NCBI GenBank assembly: GCA_041916775.1 | Contig: JAYRYZ010000017.1 | Coordinates: 1 to 64,000 of the forward strand | Length of the DNA: 64,000 bases | Origin: UBA2357 sp041916775 | GTDB taxonomy: Bacteria > Pseudomonadota > Gammaproteobacteria > Burkholderiales > Rhodocyclaceae | Direction of reading: 5' to 3' | Part shown: positions 51,365 through 60,085 of the stretch, one piece after another | Layout of the letters: every line of letters begins with the position of its first letter | Position numbering within the stretch: position 1 is the first letter of the stretch | The notes under the pieces: model-generated | The model's database searches: none | The model's input: only the letters and a program-made list of their open reading frames with translations | What the model was told of the DNA's origin: nothing | Made by a program: the position numbers and the translations under genes

Positions 51365-52234
51365 ATGCCCCTGATTCCGATTGAAAAGCGCAGGCGCGGC
51401 ATCTACATCCTGCCCAACCTGTTCACGACAGCAGCACTGTTCGCCGGCTTCTACGCGATCGTCCAGGCAATGAACGATCGCTTCGAGTACGCCGCGGTCG
51501 CGATCTTCGTCGCGATGGTGCTCGACGGGCTGGATGGTCGGGTCGCCCGCCTCACCCACACCCAGAGCGAGTTCGGCGCCGAGTACGACTCGCTGTCCGA
51601 CATGGTGTCCTTCGGCGCCGCGCCCGCGCTGGTGATGTACGAGTGGGCGCTGCAGGATCTCGGCAAGCTCGGCTGGGTCGCCGCCTTCATCTACTGCGCG
51701 GGCGCCGCGCTGCGGCTGGCGCGCTTCAACACCAACATCGGCGTGGTGGACAAGCGCTACTTCCAGGGCCTGCCAAGCCCCGCCGCCGCAGCGCTGATCG
51801 CCGGCATGGTGTGGGTCGTCATCGACAACGGCCTCGATGGCAACGACGTGCGCTGGTTCGCGATGGCGCTGACCATCTTCGCCGGCCTCTCCATGGTCAG
51901 CAACGTGCTGTTCTGGAGCGGCAAGGACATCAACCTGCGCAAGAGCGTGCCCTTCATCGTGCTGATCGCGCTTGTGCTGGCCTTCGCGCTGGTATCCAGC
52001 TATCCGCCAGGCGTGCTGTTCGGGCTGTTTCTCGCCTATTCGTTTTCGGGTTACGCCGTCTGGTTGTGGCGCCTGCGCCGGCGCCACCGTGGCCCGGGCG
52101 TAACGTCCGGCGAAGGGGCGCCCACGGATGCGCCCTCCGCGGATCCGCAGGTCACGACTGCGCCGCCCGAATCCGCAGGCGACAACCCGAACAATCCGAA
52201 CAATACGAACACTTCGGAGAGGAGCCCGACATGA
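51365..52234 (+). CDS. pssA: CDP-diacylglycerol-serine O-phosphatidyltransferase
   Basis: The protein has 289 residues and about eight membrane segments. The CDP-alcohol phosphotransferase signature DGLDGRVARLTHTQSEFGAEYDSLSD, with its catalytic aspartates, lies near residue 57. It makes phosphatidylserine, the precursor of phosphatidylethanolamine. The C-terminal tail is a variable Pro/Asn-rich extension containing NPNNPNNTNT, encoded by a short tandem repeat (CCGAACAAT). Its stop overlaps the leuA start (ATGA). A TAGAAT box at 51322 may be its minus-10. Confidence 0.95.
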   Translation: MPLIPIEKRRRGIYILPNLFTTAALFAGFYAIVQAMNDRFEYAAVAIFVAMVLDGLDGRVARLTHTQSEFGAEYDSLSDMVSFGAAPALVMYEWALQDLGKLGWVAAFIYCAGAALRLARFNTNIGVVDKRYFQGLPSPAAAALIAGMVWVVIDNGLDGNDVRWFAMALTIFAGLSMVSNVLFWSGKDINLRKSVPFIVLIALVLAFALVSSYPPGVLFGLFLAYSFSGYAVWLWRLRRRHRGPGVTSGEGAPTDAPSADPQVTTAPPESAGDNPNNPNNTNTSERSPT

Positions 52235-53766
52235 GCAATCAGCTGATCATTTTCGACACCACCTTGCGCGACGGTGAGCAAAGCCCTGGCGCCTCGATGA
52301 CCCGCGATGAGAAGCTGCGCATCGCGCGCCAGCTTGAGAAAATGCGCGTGGATGTCATCGAGGCGGGCTTCGCCGCAGCGTCCAACGGTGACTTCGAGGC
52401 GGTGCGCGCGATCGCCGAGGCGATCAAGGAGTCCACCGTCTGTTCGCTCGCACGCGCCAACGAGAACGACATCCGCCGCGCCGGCGAGGCGATCCGCCCG
52501 GCCGCACGCGGTCGCATCCACACCTTCATCGCGACCAGCCCCATCCACATGGAGAAGAAGCTGCGCATGACGCCCGACGAGGTGGTCGCACAGGCGGTGA
52601 AGGCAATCGGCTGGGCTAAGGAATACACCGACGACATCGAGTTCTCCGCCGAGGACGCCGGCCGCTCGGAGATCGACTTCCTGTGCCGCATCTTCGAGGC
52701 GGTGATCAAGGCCGGCGCACGGACGATCAACGTGCCCGACACGGTCGGCTACAACGTGCCGGACCAGTTCGCCGCAACCATCCGCACCTTGGTCGAGCGC
52801 GTGCCGGGTGCCGACGAGGTGGTGTGGTCGGTACATTGCCACAACGACCTCGGCCTCGCCGTGGCGAACTCGCTCGCCGCAGTGATGGCGGGTGCGCGCC
52901 AAGTTGAGTGCACCGTCAACGGCCTCGGCGAGCGCGCGGGCAACGCGTCGCTGGAAGAGATCGTGATGGCAGTGCGCACCCGCCGTGACGTCTTCAACTG
53001 CGACACCCGCATCGACACCACCCAGATCGTGCCGGCCTCCAAGTTGGTTTCCGGCATCACCGGCTTCCCGGTGCAGCCGAACAAGGCCATCGTCGGGGCG
53101 AACGCCTTCTCGCACGAATCCGGCATCCATCAGGACGGCGTGCTCAAGCACCGCGAAACCTACGAGATCATGCGCGCCGAGGACGTCGGCTGGGGTGCGA
53201 ACAAACTGGTGCTGGGCAAGCACTCCGGGCGCAACGCCTTCCGCTCGCGCCTGCAGGAAATCGGCATCGTCATCGAGTCCGAGGAGCACCTCAACAACGC
53301 CTTCGCCCGCTTCAAGGAACTCGCCGACAAGAAGCACGAGATCTTCGATGAGGATCTGCACGCGATGATGGGTGACGAGCAAGTAACCCCGGAACAGGAG
53401 CACTACCGGCTGGTCTCGTCGCGCTTCCACTCGGAGACGGGCGAGGTGCCGCAGGCCGAGGTAACACTCTCGGCGGGTGGCCGTGAAGTGCGCGCCGCCG
53501 CGAGCGGCTCCGGCCCGGTGGACGCTGCCTTCAAGGCGATCGAGAGTGTCGCCGCGAGCGGGTCGGAACTCCTGCTCTACTCGGTGAACGCGATCACCAC
53601 CGGCACCGACGCGCAAGGCGAGGTCACGGTGCGGCTCGCGCACGACGGCAAGGTGGTGAATGGCCAGGGTGCGGACACCGACATCATCGTGGCCTCGGCC
53701 AAAGCCTACCTGAACGCGCTCAACAAGCTGCACGAGAACATCGAGCGCCTCAACCCGCAGGTGTGA
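52231..53766 (+). CDS. leuA: 2-isopropylmalate synthase
   Basis: The protein has 511 residues, the type I form. It condenses acetyl-CoA and 2-oxoisovalerate, the first committed step of leucine synthesis, linking it to the ilv genes upstream. Motifs are DTTLRDGEQSPGASM, HCHNDLGLAVANS (metal ligands) and GERAGNASLEEIVM; the C-terminal LeuA regulatory domain (VRAAASGSGPVDAAFKAIES) is present. GGAGAGGAG gives a strong ribosome site inside the end of pssA. Confidence 0.98.
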   Translation: MSNQLIIFDTTLRDGEQSPGASMTRDEKLRIARQLEKMRVDVIEAGFAAASNGDFEAVRAIAEAIKESTVCSLARANENDIRRAGEAIRPAARGRIHTFIATSPIHMEKKLRMTPDEVVAQAVKAIGWAKEYTDDIEFSAEDAGRSEIDFLCRIFEAVIKAGARTINVPDTVGYNVPDQFAATIRTLVERVPGADEVVWSVHCHNDLGLAVANSLAAVMAGARQVECTVNGLGERAGNASLEEIVMAVRTRRDVFNCDTRIDTTQIVPASKLVSGITGFPVQPNKAIVGANAFSHESGIHQDGVLKHRETYEIMRAEDVGWGANKLVLGKHSGRNAFRSRLQEIGIVIESEEHLNNAFARFKELADKKHEIFDEDLHAMMGDEQVTPEQEHYRLVSSRFHSETGEVPQAEVTLSAGGREVRAAASGSGPVDAAFKAIESVAASGSELLLYSVNAITTGTDAQGEVTVRLAHDGKVVNGQGADTDIIVASAKAYLNALNKLHENIERLNPQV

Positions 53767-53784
53767 CGCAAGAGCGCTTGTGAT

Positions 53785-53823
53785 GAAGGGGTACGGAGCG
53801 CGGATGGCGTCCCGTGCCCCTTC
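53785..53823. terminator. Stem-loop between convergent leuA and the DUF2069-type gene
   Basis: GAAGGGGTACGG (53785-53796) pairs with CCGTGCCCCTTC (53812-53823), 12 bp with one G-U pair and a 15-base loop. It lies between converging stop codons, so it is likely shared as a terminator; a T tract is lacking. Confidence 0.5.
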
Positions 53824-53828
53824 CGCGT

Positions 53829-54185
53829 TCAGCCTGCCCCGCTCTGGCGCGAAGGCGCGGTGACGCGGCAGTAGGCGAGCGTGCAGACGAAGAGCAGGAC
53901 CGCCAGCACAGCCTCGAGTAGCGCGAGAAGTCCAGTGAGCCCCGGGTCGAAGGCCCGCACCGACCCCTCGGCCACATACAGCAACACCACCATCGATAAC
54001 CACTGGTAGGTGTAGCGTCGTCCCCTGAAGACACCATTGAGGGCAGCCACCAGCGGCATGGCCTTGAGGATCAGCCATGAACCTTCCGGCCGCAGCGGCG
54101 CGAGCCACCCCTCCCACAACAGCGACAACACGATCAATACGACCAGCAGCAGGCCGGTGATGCTGCGCAGCCTCGCCTCGCTCAT
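53829..54185 (-). CDS. DUF2069-type small membrane protein
   Basis: The protein has 118 residues and about four transmembrane segments (GLLLVVLIVLSLLWEGWLAPL, ILKAMPLVAALNGVF, LSMVVLLYVAEGSVRAFD, LALLEAVLAVLLFVCTLAYCR). The WEGWLAP and YTYQWLSMVVLLYVAEG segments match the DUF2069 family, which is usually found directly after wrbA. It overlaps the wrbA stop by four bases. Function unknown. Confidence 0.85.
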   Translation of the reverse strand: MSEARLRSITGLLLVVLIVLSLLWEGWLAPLRPEGSWLILKAMPLVAALNGVFRGRRYTYQWLSMVVLLYVAEGSVRAFDPGLTGLLALLEAVLAVLLFVCTLAYCRVTAPSRQSGAG

Positions 54186-54781
54186 CGTCCGCTCTCCAGG
54201 CGCAGTGCAATACGCGCGACACGTTGCCCGAGCGCCTCTGCGAGACGTGCCTCTTCCGGCAGCAGGATCGGATCTCCGTCCGGTCCCGCGAGATGCCCCG
54301 CCCCATAGGGCGAGCCGCCGCCTCGCGTCGTGTTGAGCTCGGGCTCCGAGTAGGGCAGGCCGACCAGCAGCATGCCGTGGTGGAACAAGGGAATCATCAT
54401 CGACAGCAAGGTCGACTCCTGGCCACCATGCGGGCTCGCGGTCGAGGTGAACACGCCGGCGGGTTTGCCCGCCAACGCACCGTTGACCCAGGCACCGGCG
54501 AGACCGTCGAGAAAATACTTCATCGGCGCGGCCATGTTTCCGAAGCGTGTCGGGCTGCCCAGCACAAGCCCGACGCACTCGTCGAGGTCGCGCGGCTCGG
54601 CGTAAGGTGGCCCGGACGACGGTATGTCGTCCTCCACCGCCTCGCACACCGCCGAAACTCGCGGCACGGTGCGCACCCGAGGGATCGCCCCCGGAACACG
54701 CTGCACACCACGCGCGACGTGCTCGGCAAGCGCACGCACCGAGCCGCGATGACTGTAGTAGAGGACGAGAATCTCTTTCAT
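54182..54781 (-). CDS. wrbA: NAD(P)H:quinone oxidoreductase, WrbA-like flavoprotein
   Basis: The protein has 199 residues. A flavodoxin-like fold with the FMN phosphate loop (LVLYYSHRGSVRALAEHVARGV) is followed by LGSPTRFGNMAAPMKYFLDG, the WrbA signature, then FTSTASPHGGQESTLLSMMIPLFHHGMLLVGLPYSEPEL. It catalyses two-electron quinone reduction against oxidative stress. The start shares a 62-base divergent region with the YihY-family gene. Confidence 0.93.
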   Translation of the reverse strand: MKEILVLYYSHRGSVRALAEHVARGVQRVPGAIPRVRTVPRVSAVCEAVEDDIPSSGPPYAEPRDLDECVGLVLGSPTRFGNMAAPMKYFLDGLAGAWVNGALAGKPAGVFTSTASPHGGQESTLLSMMIPLFHHGMLLVGLPYSEPELNTTRGGGSPYGAGHLAGPDGDPILLPEEARLAEALGQRVARIALRLESGR

Positions 54782-54785
54782 GTCG

Positions 54786-54814
54786 TTGAAGTTCGCTAGA
54801 ATGCGGCGATTATA
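54786..54814 (+). promoter_or_regulatory. Candidate sigma-70 promoter for the YihY-family gene
   Basis: TTGAAG (54786-54791) and ATTATA (54809-54814) are separated by 17 bases and lie 29 bases before the ATG at 54844. Confidence 0.5.
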
Positions 54815-54843
54815 CCCGTCCGCGGCGCTTGCCCCGTCGCGCA

Positions 54844-56079
54844 ATGGCAATGCTGAATGCATCAAAGGAATTCGCCCGTCTGCTGATCGAGCGCTTCAGC
54901 GCAACCCGTTGCCCCCAGGTCGCGGGCAGCCTCACCTACACCACGCTGCTCGCGATCGTGCCGCTCGTCACCGTGTCATTGGCGCTGTTCGGCAACTTCC
55001 CCGCCTTCAAGGATCTGGGCGACGCGCTGAGCGGCTTCATTCAGAACAACATCCTGCCAGAGCGCGCCGGGCGCATCGTCACCACCTACGCGCTACAGTT
55101 CTCTGAAAAGGCTGCGCAGTTGACCCTGATCGGCACCATCATGCTGGTGGTTACGGTGCTACTGCTGCTGCATACCATCGACAGCGTGTTCAACGACATC
55201 TGGGGCGTACGTACGCCGCGACCACTGCTGACAAGGCTCACGGTGTATTGGGTCGCGCTCACGGTGGGCCCGTTCGCGCTCGCCGGCAGTATCTTCGCGA
55301 CCGGCCGCCTGGTTGCGACCTCCGCCGAACTCATCGGCCACAGCGCGCGCACGGGCATGTTCTCGACACTGATCGTACCTTTCGCGATGCTCGCAGTGCT
55401 GTTCGCCTTCCTCTACTACGCCGTTCCCAACCACCCGATCCGCGCCTTGCACGCCTGCATGGGCGGGGTCGTCGCAGCAGCGGCCTTCATGGCGATGCAG
55501 CGCCTCTTCGGAACCTTTGTCGCCGGCCTGCCGACATACACCCTCGTCTATGGCACCTTCGCAGCCCTGCCGATCTTTCTCGTCTGGCTCTACATGTCAT
55601 GGATCGTGGTTCTGCTCGGGGCATTGGTCGCGGCCACCCTGCCCGGCTTTCTTTCGCGCACTGCCCGCATTGCCCCGTTTCCCGGCGACCGGGCATGGGC
55701 AGCAACCAGCATGCTTGCCCGCCTGGCCGGAGCCCAACAGACCGGACATCCTGTGCCGTTTGGCGAACTGCACGCGGCATGCGGCGCCAGTGAAGACGTG
55801 GTGGAGTCGATTCTGGGCGAGATGCGGGAGAACGGCTGGGTCGCGCGCACCGACGAGCAAACCTGGGTGCTTGCGATCGACCCGGCCCAACTCACTTTGC
55901 AGGGCATCGTCCGCCACTTCGCTCTCGATCCGGCGCGATGGCTTGACCATGCTCTCCAAGGGGGTGCGCAGCTTGCAGGAGAACACCTGGAGGCGGCAGT
56001 CCGCTCAGCCGACATGACTTTGCTGGAGCTCGCGGAACACCAGTGCCAGACTCCGCACGCCACGCTGACAAGGGCCTGA
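54844..56079 (+). CDS. YihY/BrkB-family inner-membrane protein
   Basis: The protein has 411 residues. The N-terminal 280 residues carry about six transmembrane segments with family motifs QVAGSLTYTTLLAIVPLVTVSLALF and PTYTLVYGTFAALPIFLVWLYMSWIVVLLGA. A cytoplasmic C-terminal part of about 120 residues looks like a winged-helix region (GASEDVVESILGEMRENGWVARTDEQTWVLA). The family was once named ribonuclease BN by error; its real role is unsettled. ATG 54844 and 54850 are both possible starts. Confidence 0.88.
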   Translation: MAMLNASKEFARLLIERFSATRCPQVAGSLTYTTLLAIVPLVTVSLALFGNFPAFKDLGDALSGFIQNNILPERAGRIVTTYALQFSEKAAQLTLIGTIMLVVTVLLLLHTIDSVFNDIWGVRTPRPLLTRLTVYWVALTVGPFALAGSIFATGRLVATSAELIGHSARTGMFSTLIVPFAMLAVLFAFLYYAVPNHPIRALHACMGGVVAAAAFMAMQRLFGTFVAGLPTYTLVYGTFAALPIFLVWLYMSWIVVLLGALVAATLPGFLSRTARIAPFPGDRAWAATSMLARLAGAQQTGHPVPFGELHAACGASEDVVESILGEMRENGWVARTDEQTWVLAIDPAQLTLQGIVRHFALDPARWLDHALQGGAQLAGEHLEAAVRSADMTLLELAEHQCQTPHATLTRA

Positions 56080-56108
56080 AGCAACCCGCAGGCAGCACAG
56101 GCGGGCTC

Positions 56109-57620
56109 TCAGATAGGGAACGGGTCGATCTCGTACTGGAAGAGCTCGATGCTTGCGGTCTGCATGTCGAGCCCGAGCACACGGCATTGCGCAACGTACA
56201 CACCCGGCCCCTCACGCACCATGACGAAGCGTCGCGAAGTGTAGGTGCCCGCCGGCGCAATGATCGCCGAGTTTGCGCGGGTGCCCGGCAGTGGCGGCAG
56301 CATCAGCGCCGGGGTGGTTGTCTGCAGATCACTGCCGCGGAAGCCGATGGACACCGCGCTGCTCGACGTGGAAAGCACCTGCAGACCCAGCTCGACCTGA
56401 TAGTTCTCATGGCTGCGAATCCATCTCACCAGACAGATCGACCACGGTTCCGACGCATCCCTGCGCAAGGCGAGCACCATGCCCGCCACCAGTTCGGCAT
56501 CGCTGCCGCTCACGCTGATGATGCCGTAGCCCCCCGGACTCTCGTTGCACACCGTCCACTCGACGATACTGCGTCGAGCACGCAGACCACGATGAACGGC
56601 CCAGATCGCATGAAGGCCCAGGCACACCTGCGCTGCGTACAGATGGGGCCTTCGATAGTGTTCGCGGCTCGGCGGCGAAGTCCAGCGCTCGCGCAACCGC
56701 CCCAATAGCGAGACCACTTCCACCGGCGACAACCCAAGCGGCAGCCCGGAGACATCGGCATCCAGAAGCTCGCCGTCACGTTCGAGCCCGACCACCTCCG
56801 CGTCCGAGATGCGCTTCTCGAGCCACTCGATATGCTCGCTCGCACGTCGCGCCACCCCGACCGCACTGAAGAACAGGAGCTTGCCGTGCGCCGGCGACAG
56901 CTTGCGGCCGCAGGCGACGGGCGCCACATCCTCGAGCGGATCTGCCCAAAAGGTGGCGCTTTCCGGTTGGATCATGCTGCCGGCGACCTCTGCACCATCG
57001 GCAACAAGGTCGAGGTAATCACAGATCCAGGCCAGCTCACGCGGAGTCAGGCTCTCCGGCTGCAACGCCGACAAGGCAAGGATGCGCTTGAACTGAAGCG
57101 AAGCCGATAGTTCCGGCAGAGGCTCTGCTTCCGCTGCCGTCGCGGCCTCCACATCCCCGCACAGCAGGTGGACGGCAAAGATCTGCTTCCAGATACCTTC
57201 CGGCGCCTCCGTCCCGCGCATGCACGCAACCACGAATCCCTCGCCAAGAAGGCGGAGCGCGCGCGCGTGGAGTTGTTGCCGCTCATGCAGAGGTACGTTT
57301 GCAAGCACCCCACCTTCTGCACGGCGACGCAAGAGTACGGACAGCGCCTGGAGGGCACCGATCAGGGCGCCCGAGGCAGCAAGCAACTCCGCCGCCAGAG
57401 GCAGACCGGCCCCGAGCAGTCGGGACTTCAGGCGACCGCAGATATCCAGCCCGCGCGCCTCGAGAGATTCCAGGAGCGTGTCGTCGACTGCGCCCCCTCC
57501 CCCGGGTGCGAGCAAACCATCGAGAAAGCGCGCAAACGCCTGCAGATCAACGACGCAGTCGTCGTCCGGTTCGGACGCAAGCCAATCATCGAGAGCGTGC
57601 AGCGCGTTGGTCTGAGACAT
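56109..57620 (-). CDS. Unrecognised 503-residue cytoplasmic protein
   Basis: No signal peptide or membrane segment is seen. The first 300 residues are largely helical (LQALSVLLRRRAEGGVLANVPLHERQQLHARALRLLG; PESLTPRELAWICDYLDLV). The C-terminal 150 residues look beta-rich, with WTVCNESPGGYGI and SICLVRWIRSHENYQVELGLQVLS. That pattern (NESPGGYG..., a strand, then a conserved W-I-R) resembles a PilZ-like fold, but the RxxxR motif of c-di-GMP-binding PilZ is not evident. It lies between the YihY gene (convergent) and rpsP (divergent). The ATG at 57620 is the only convincing start. Confidence 0.7.
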   Translation of the reverse strand: MSQTNALHALDDWLASEPDDDCVVDLQAFARFLDGLLAPGGGGAVDDTLLESLEARGLDICGRLKSRLLGAGLPLAAELLAASGALIGALQALSVLLRRRAEGGVLANVPLHERQQLHARALRLLGEGFVVACMRGTEAPEGIWKQIFAVHLLCGDVEAATAAEAEPLPELSASLQFKRILALSALQPESLTPRELAWICDYLDLVADGAEVAGSMIQPESATFWADPLEDVAPVACGRKLSPAHGKLLFFSAVGVARRASEHIEWLEKRISDAEVVGLERDGELLDADVSGLPLGLSPVEVVSLLGRLRERWTSPPSREHYRRPHLYAAQVCLGLHAIWAVHRGLRARRSIVEWTVCNESPGGYGIISVSGSDAELVAGMVLALRRDASEPWSICLVRWIRSHENYQVELGLQVLSTSSSAVSIGFRGSDLQTTTPALMLPPLPGTRANSAIIAPAGTYTSRRFVMVREGPGVYVAQCRVLGLDMQTASIELFQYEIDPFPI

Positions 57621-57831
57621 GAGATCAGCTTTGGTAAGCGGGGTTTTTCTGCATTCTATTCAAGTTCTGCCCACATTTGGCGCACGCCTGCCAGCCGCGA
57701 AACAAGAATCCATGCGCAACAGGCCGACAATCCCGAGCAATCTCGACGCCGTCAGTGCCGCGGCATGCGTCCCAGGAATCGATCACGCACACGCAATCGG
57801 CGCCGACATTCATCCGTATTCGACGAAAACC

Positions 57832-57860
57832 TTGAAGTCGGCACCAGCGTCGATTAGAAT
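57832..57860 (+). promoter_or_regulatory. Sigma-70 promoter of the rpsP-rimM-trmD-rplS operon
   Basis: TTGAAG (57832-57837) and TAGAAT (57855-57860) with exactly 17 bases between, 36 bases before the rpsP ATG. It is one of the best promoter matches in the window. The rest of the 276-base gap (57621-57831) shows nothing else. Confidence 0.7.
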
Positions 57861-57896
57861 AGCCGACTTTTCGTATCCACCAATCAGGACACCCAC

Positions 57897-58148
57897 ATGG
57901 TCGTCATTCGCCTTGCCCGTGGTGGCGCCAAGAAGCGCCCTTTCTTTAACATCGTCGCTGCCGACAAGCGTGACCGCCGTGACGGCCGCTTCATCGAGCG
58001 CGTTGGTTACTACAACCCGGTTGCATCCGGCTCCGCGCAGACCCTGTCGATCAACGCAGAACGCCTCGCCTATTGGACCGAGAACGGCGCTCAGGTTTCC
58101 CCGACCGTCGCTCGCCTGGTCAAGGAAGCCGGCAAGGCTGCCGCCTGA
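57897..58148 (+). CDS. rpsP: 30S ribosomal protein S16
   Basis: The protein has 83 residues. The N-terminal MVVIRLARGGAKKRPFFNIVAADKRDRRDGRFIERVGYYNP is the S16 signature. It is needed for 30S assembly and leads the conserved operon with rimM, trmD and rplS. Confidence 0.98.
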   Translation: MVVIRLARGGAKKRPFFNIVAADKRDRRDGRFIERVGYYNPVASGSAQTLSINAERLAYWTENGAQVSPTVARLVKEAGKAAA

Positions 58149-58173
58149 TCTTCAAATCGGCACGGCACGCAAC

Positions 58174-58683
58174 ATGATCATACTGGGGCGCATTGTCGCC
58201 CCTTTTGGCGTCAAGGGCTGGCTGAAGGTGCAGCCGCTGGGTGACGACCCTCTGGACTGGGCCGACATGGCCGAGTGGTGGTTGTCGCGCAAGGATGACG
58301 CGCCGGACGAGGTCTGGACAGCACACGAACTGGTGGACTGCCGGGAGCACGGCAACGTGCTGGTTGCACAGTTCGCCGACGTTAATGACCGTGACGCGGC
58401 CGAAGCGATGAAGGGTCTCTTCGTCGGCGCGCCACGAGATGCGCTGCCGGCGACTGGCGAAGACGAGTTCTATTGGGCCGACCTGACCGGCCTCGCGGTG
58501 GTGAACACCGCTGGCGAATCGCTCGGTACGGTGGCCGGGCTGATGAGCACTGGTGCGCACGATGTGCTGCGTGTGGTGGAAGGTGAAGAGGCGGAGCGCC
58601 TGATCCCCTTCGTCAAGGCCTATGTACTGGACGTTGACATGCCCGGCAGGACGATTCGGGTGGATTGGCAGAAGGACTGGTGA
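58174..58683 (+). CDS. rimM: 16S rRNA processing protein RimM
   Basis: The protein has 169 residues. The N-terminal RimM domain (LGRIVAPFGVKGWLKVQPLGDDP) and the C-terminal PRC-barrel (FYWADLTGLAVVNTAGESLGTVAGLMSTGAHDVL, ending VDMPGRTIRVDWQKDW) are complete. It assists 30S head assembly. The start is 25 bases after rpsP, and its stop overlaps the trmD start. Confidence 0.97.
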   Translation: MIILGRIVAPFGVKGWLKVQPLGDDPLDWADMAEWWLSRKDDAPDEVWTAHELVDCREHGNVLVAQFADVNDRDAAEAMKGLFVGAPRDALPATGEDEFYWADLTGLAVVNTAGESLGTVAGLMSTGAHDVLRVVEGEEAERLIPFVKAYVLDVDMPGRTIRVDWQKDW

Positions 58684-59474
58684 ACAGCACGGCGGACGAT
58701 CGCCCGCGGGCGCGTCGCTACGATGTCGTGACGCTGTTCCCCGAGATGTTCGCGGCGCTGACGGCGAGTGGCATCACCCGCAGGGCGCTGGATCGCGGCC
58801 TGTATGCGCTGGGATTTCACAGCCCGCGCGATCAGGTCGATGATCCGCACCGCACGGTCGACGACCGCCCGTATGGTGGCGGCCCCGGCATGGTGATGAT
58901 GGCCGAGCCGCTGGAGCGCGCGATCGAGGCCGCCCGTGCAGCGCAGATGCGCGAATCGGGCGGTAGCGGCCGCGTGCTGTACCTGTCGCCGCAGGGGCGC
59001 AGACTGGATCACGAGATGGTGATGCGCCTGGTCGATGAGCCCGCGCTGATCCTGCTGTGCGGACGTTACGAGGGGGTCGATCAGCGCTTGATCGACCGCT
59101 GTGTGGATGAAGAAGTGTCGCTCGGCGACTTCGTGCTCTCGGGCGGAGAGTTGCCGGCGATGGTGCTGCTGGACGCGATCATCCGACAATTGCCCGGCGC
59201 GCTGAACGATGCGGGCTCGGCGGTCGAGGATTCGTTTGTGGACGGCCTGCTGGATTGCCCGCACTACACCCGCCCCGAGCGCTATCAGGGGGTGGCGGTG
59301 CCGGAGGTGCTGCTCTCGGGCAACCATGCGGCGATCCGACGCTGGCGGCTGAAGCAGGCGCTGGGCCGCAGCTGGTTGAGACGTCCTGACCTTCTCGCGG
59401 GGCGGCAGTGCAGCAAAGAGGAATTGAACCTGCTTGAGGAGTTCAGGCGGGAACATGAAGGAACCCGGGGCTGA
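58680..59474 (+). CDS. trmD: tRNA (guanine-37-N1)-methyltransferase
   Basis: The protein has 264 residues. The SPOUT trefoil knot signature LCGRYEGVDQRLIDRCVDEEVSLGDFVLSGGE lies in the middle, with DDRPYGGGPGMVM before it. I chose the GTG at 58680, overlapping the rimM stop (GTGA), as the start; upstream in-frame codons lie inside rimM. It methylates G37 of tRNAs to prevent frameshifting. Confidence 0.97.
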   Translation: MNSTADDRPRARRYDVVTLFPEMFAALTASGITRRALDRGLYALGFHSPRDQVDDPHRTVDDRPYGGGPGMVMMAEPLERAIEAARAAQMRESGGSGRVLYLSPQGRRLDHEMVMRLVDEPALILLCGRYEGVDQRLIDRCVDEEVSLGDFVLSGGELPAMVLLDAIIRQLPGALNDAGSAVEDSFVDGLLDCPHYTRPERYQGVAVPEVLLSGNHAAIRRWRLKQALGRSWLRRPDLLAGRQCSKEELNLLEEFRREHEGTRG

Positions 59475-59560
59475 GCCTGCGGGTTCGCATACAAACCGTG
59501 CGCATCAGGCCCTGCCTGCTCTGCCACAAGGCCAAGTGCCATTGAAACAGGAGCTGTCCA

Positions 59561-59953
59561 ATGAACCTGATTGATCAACTCGAACAGGAAGAAATCGCCC
59601 GCGTCAGCCAGGGCAAGACCATCCCCGCTTTCGGTCCGGGCGACACCGTGATCGTCCAGGTGAAGGTCAAGGAAGGCAACCGCGAGCGTCTGCAGGCCTA
59701 CGAAGGCGTCGTGATCGCCAAGCGCAATCGCGGCCTGAACTCCTCGTTCATCGTGCGCAAGATCTCTTCGGGTGAAGGCGTGGAACGTACGTTCCAGACC
59801 TACTCCCCGCTGGTCGCTGCGATCGACGTGAAGCGTCGTGGCGATGTACGCCGCGCCAAGCTTTACTTCCTGCGCGATCGTTCGGGCAAGTCCGCGCGCA
59901 TCAAGGAAAAGCTGAACTACAAGGATCGCAGCGAGAAGAAGGCGGAAGCCTGA
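59561..59953 (+). CDS. rplS: 50S ribosomal protein L19
   Basis: The protein has 130 residues. NLIDQLEQEEIARVSQG, FGPGDTVIVQVKVKEGNRERLQAYEGVVIAKRNRG and GEGVERTFQTYSP are diagnostic of L19, which contacts the subunit interface. Last gene of the operon. Confidence 0.98.
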   Translation: MNLIDQLEQEEIARVSQGKTIPAFGPGDTVIVQVKVKEGNRERLQAYEGVVIAKRNRGLNSSFIVRKISSGEGVERTFQTYSPLVAAIDVKRRGDVRRAKLYFLRDRSGKSARIKEKLNYKDRSEKKAEA

Positions 59954-59989
59954 TCCGCGTGAGCGAACCCGCTGTACGGATTTTCATGA

Positions 59990-60012
59990 ACGGGCCCACG
60001 GGCCCGTTTTTT
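59990..60012 (+). terminator. Rho-independent terminator after rplS
   Basis: ACGGGCCC-AC-GGGCCCGT followed by TTTTTT: an 8-bp stem and T run closing the ribosomal operon. Confidence 0.9.
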
Positions 60013-60085
60013 GTGGGCGCGCGAAATGCAGAATAGTCGCCTCCATCGCCACCCCGGGCAGGAAACCGCGCCCGTGCCTTGGCGC

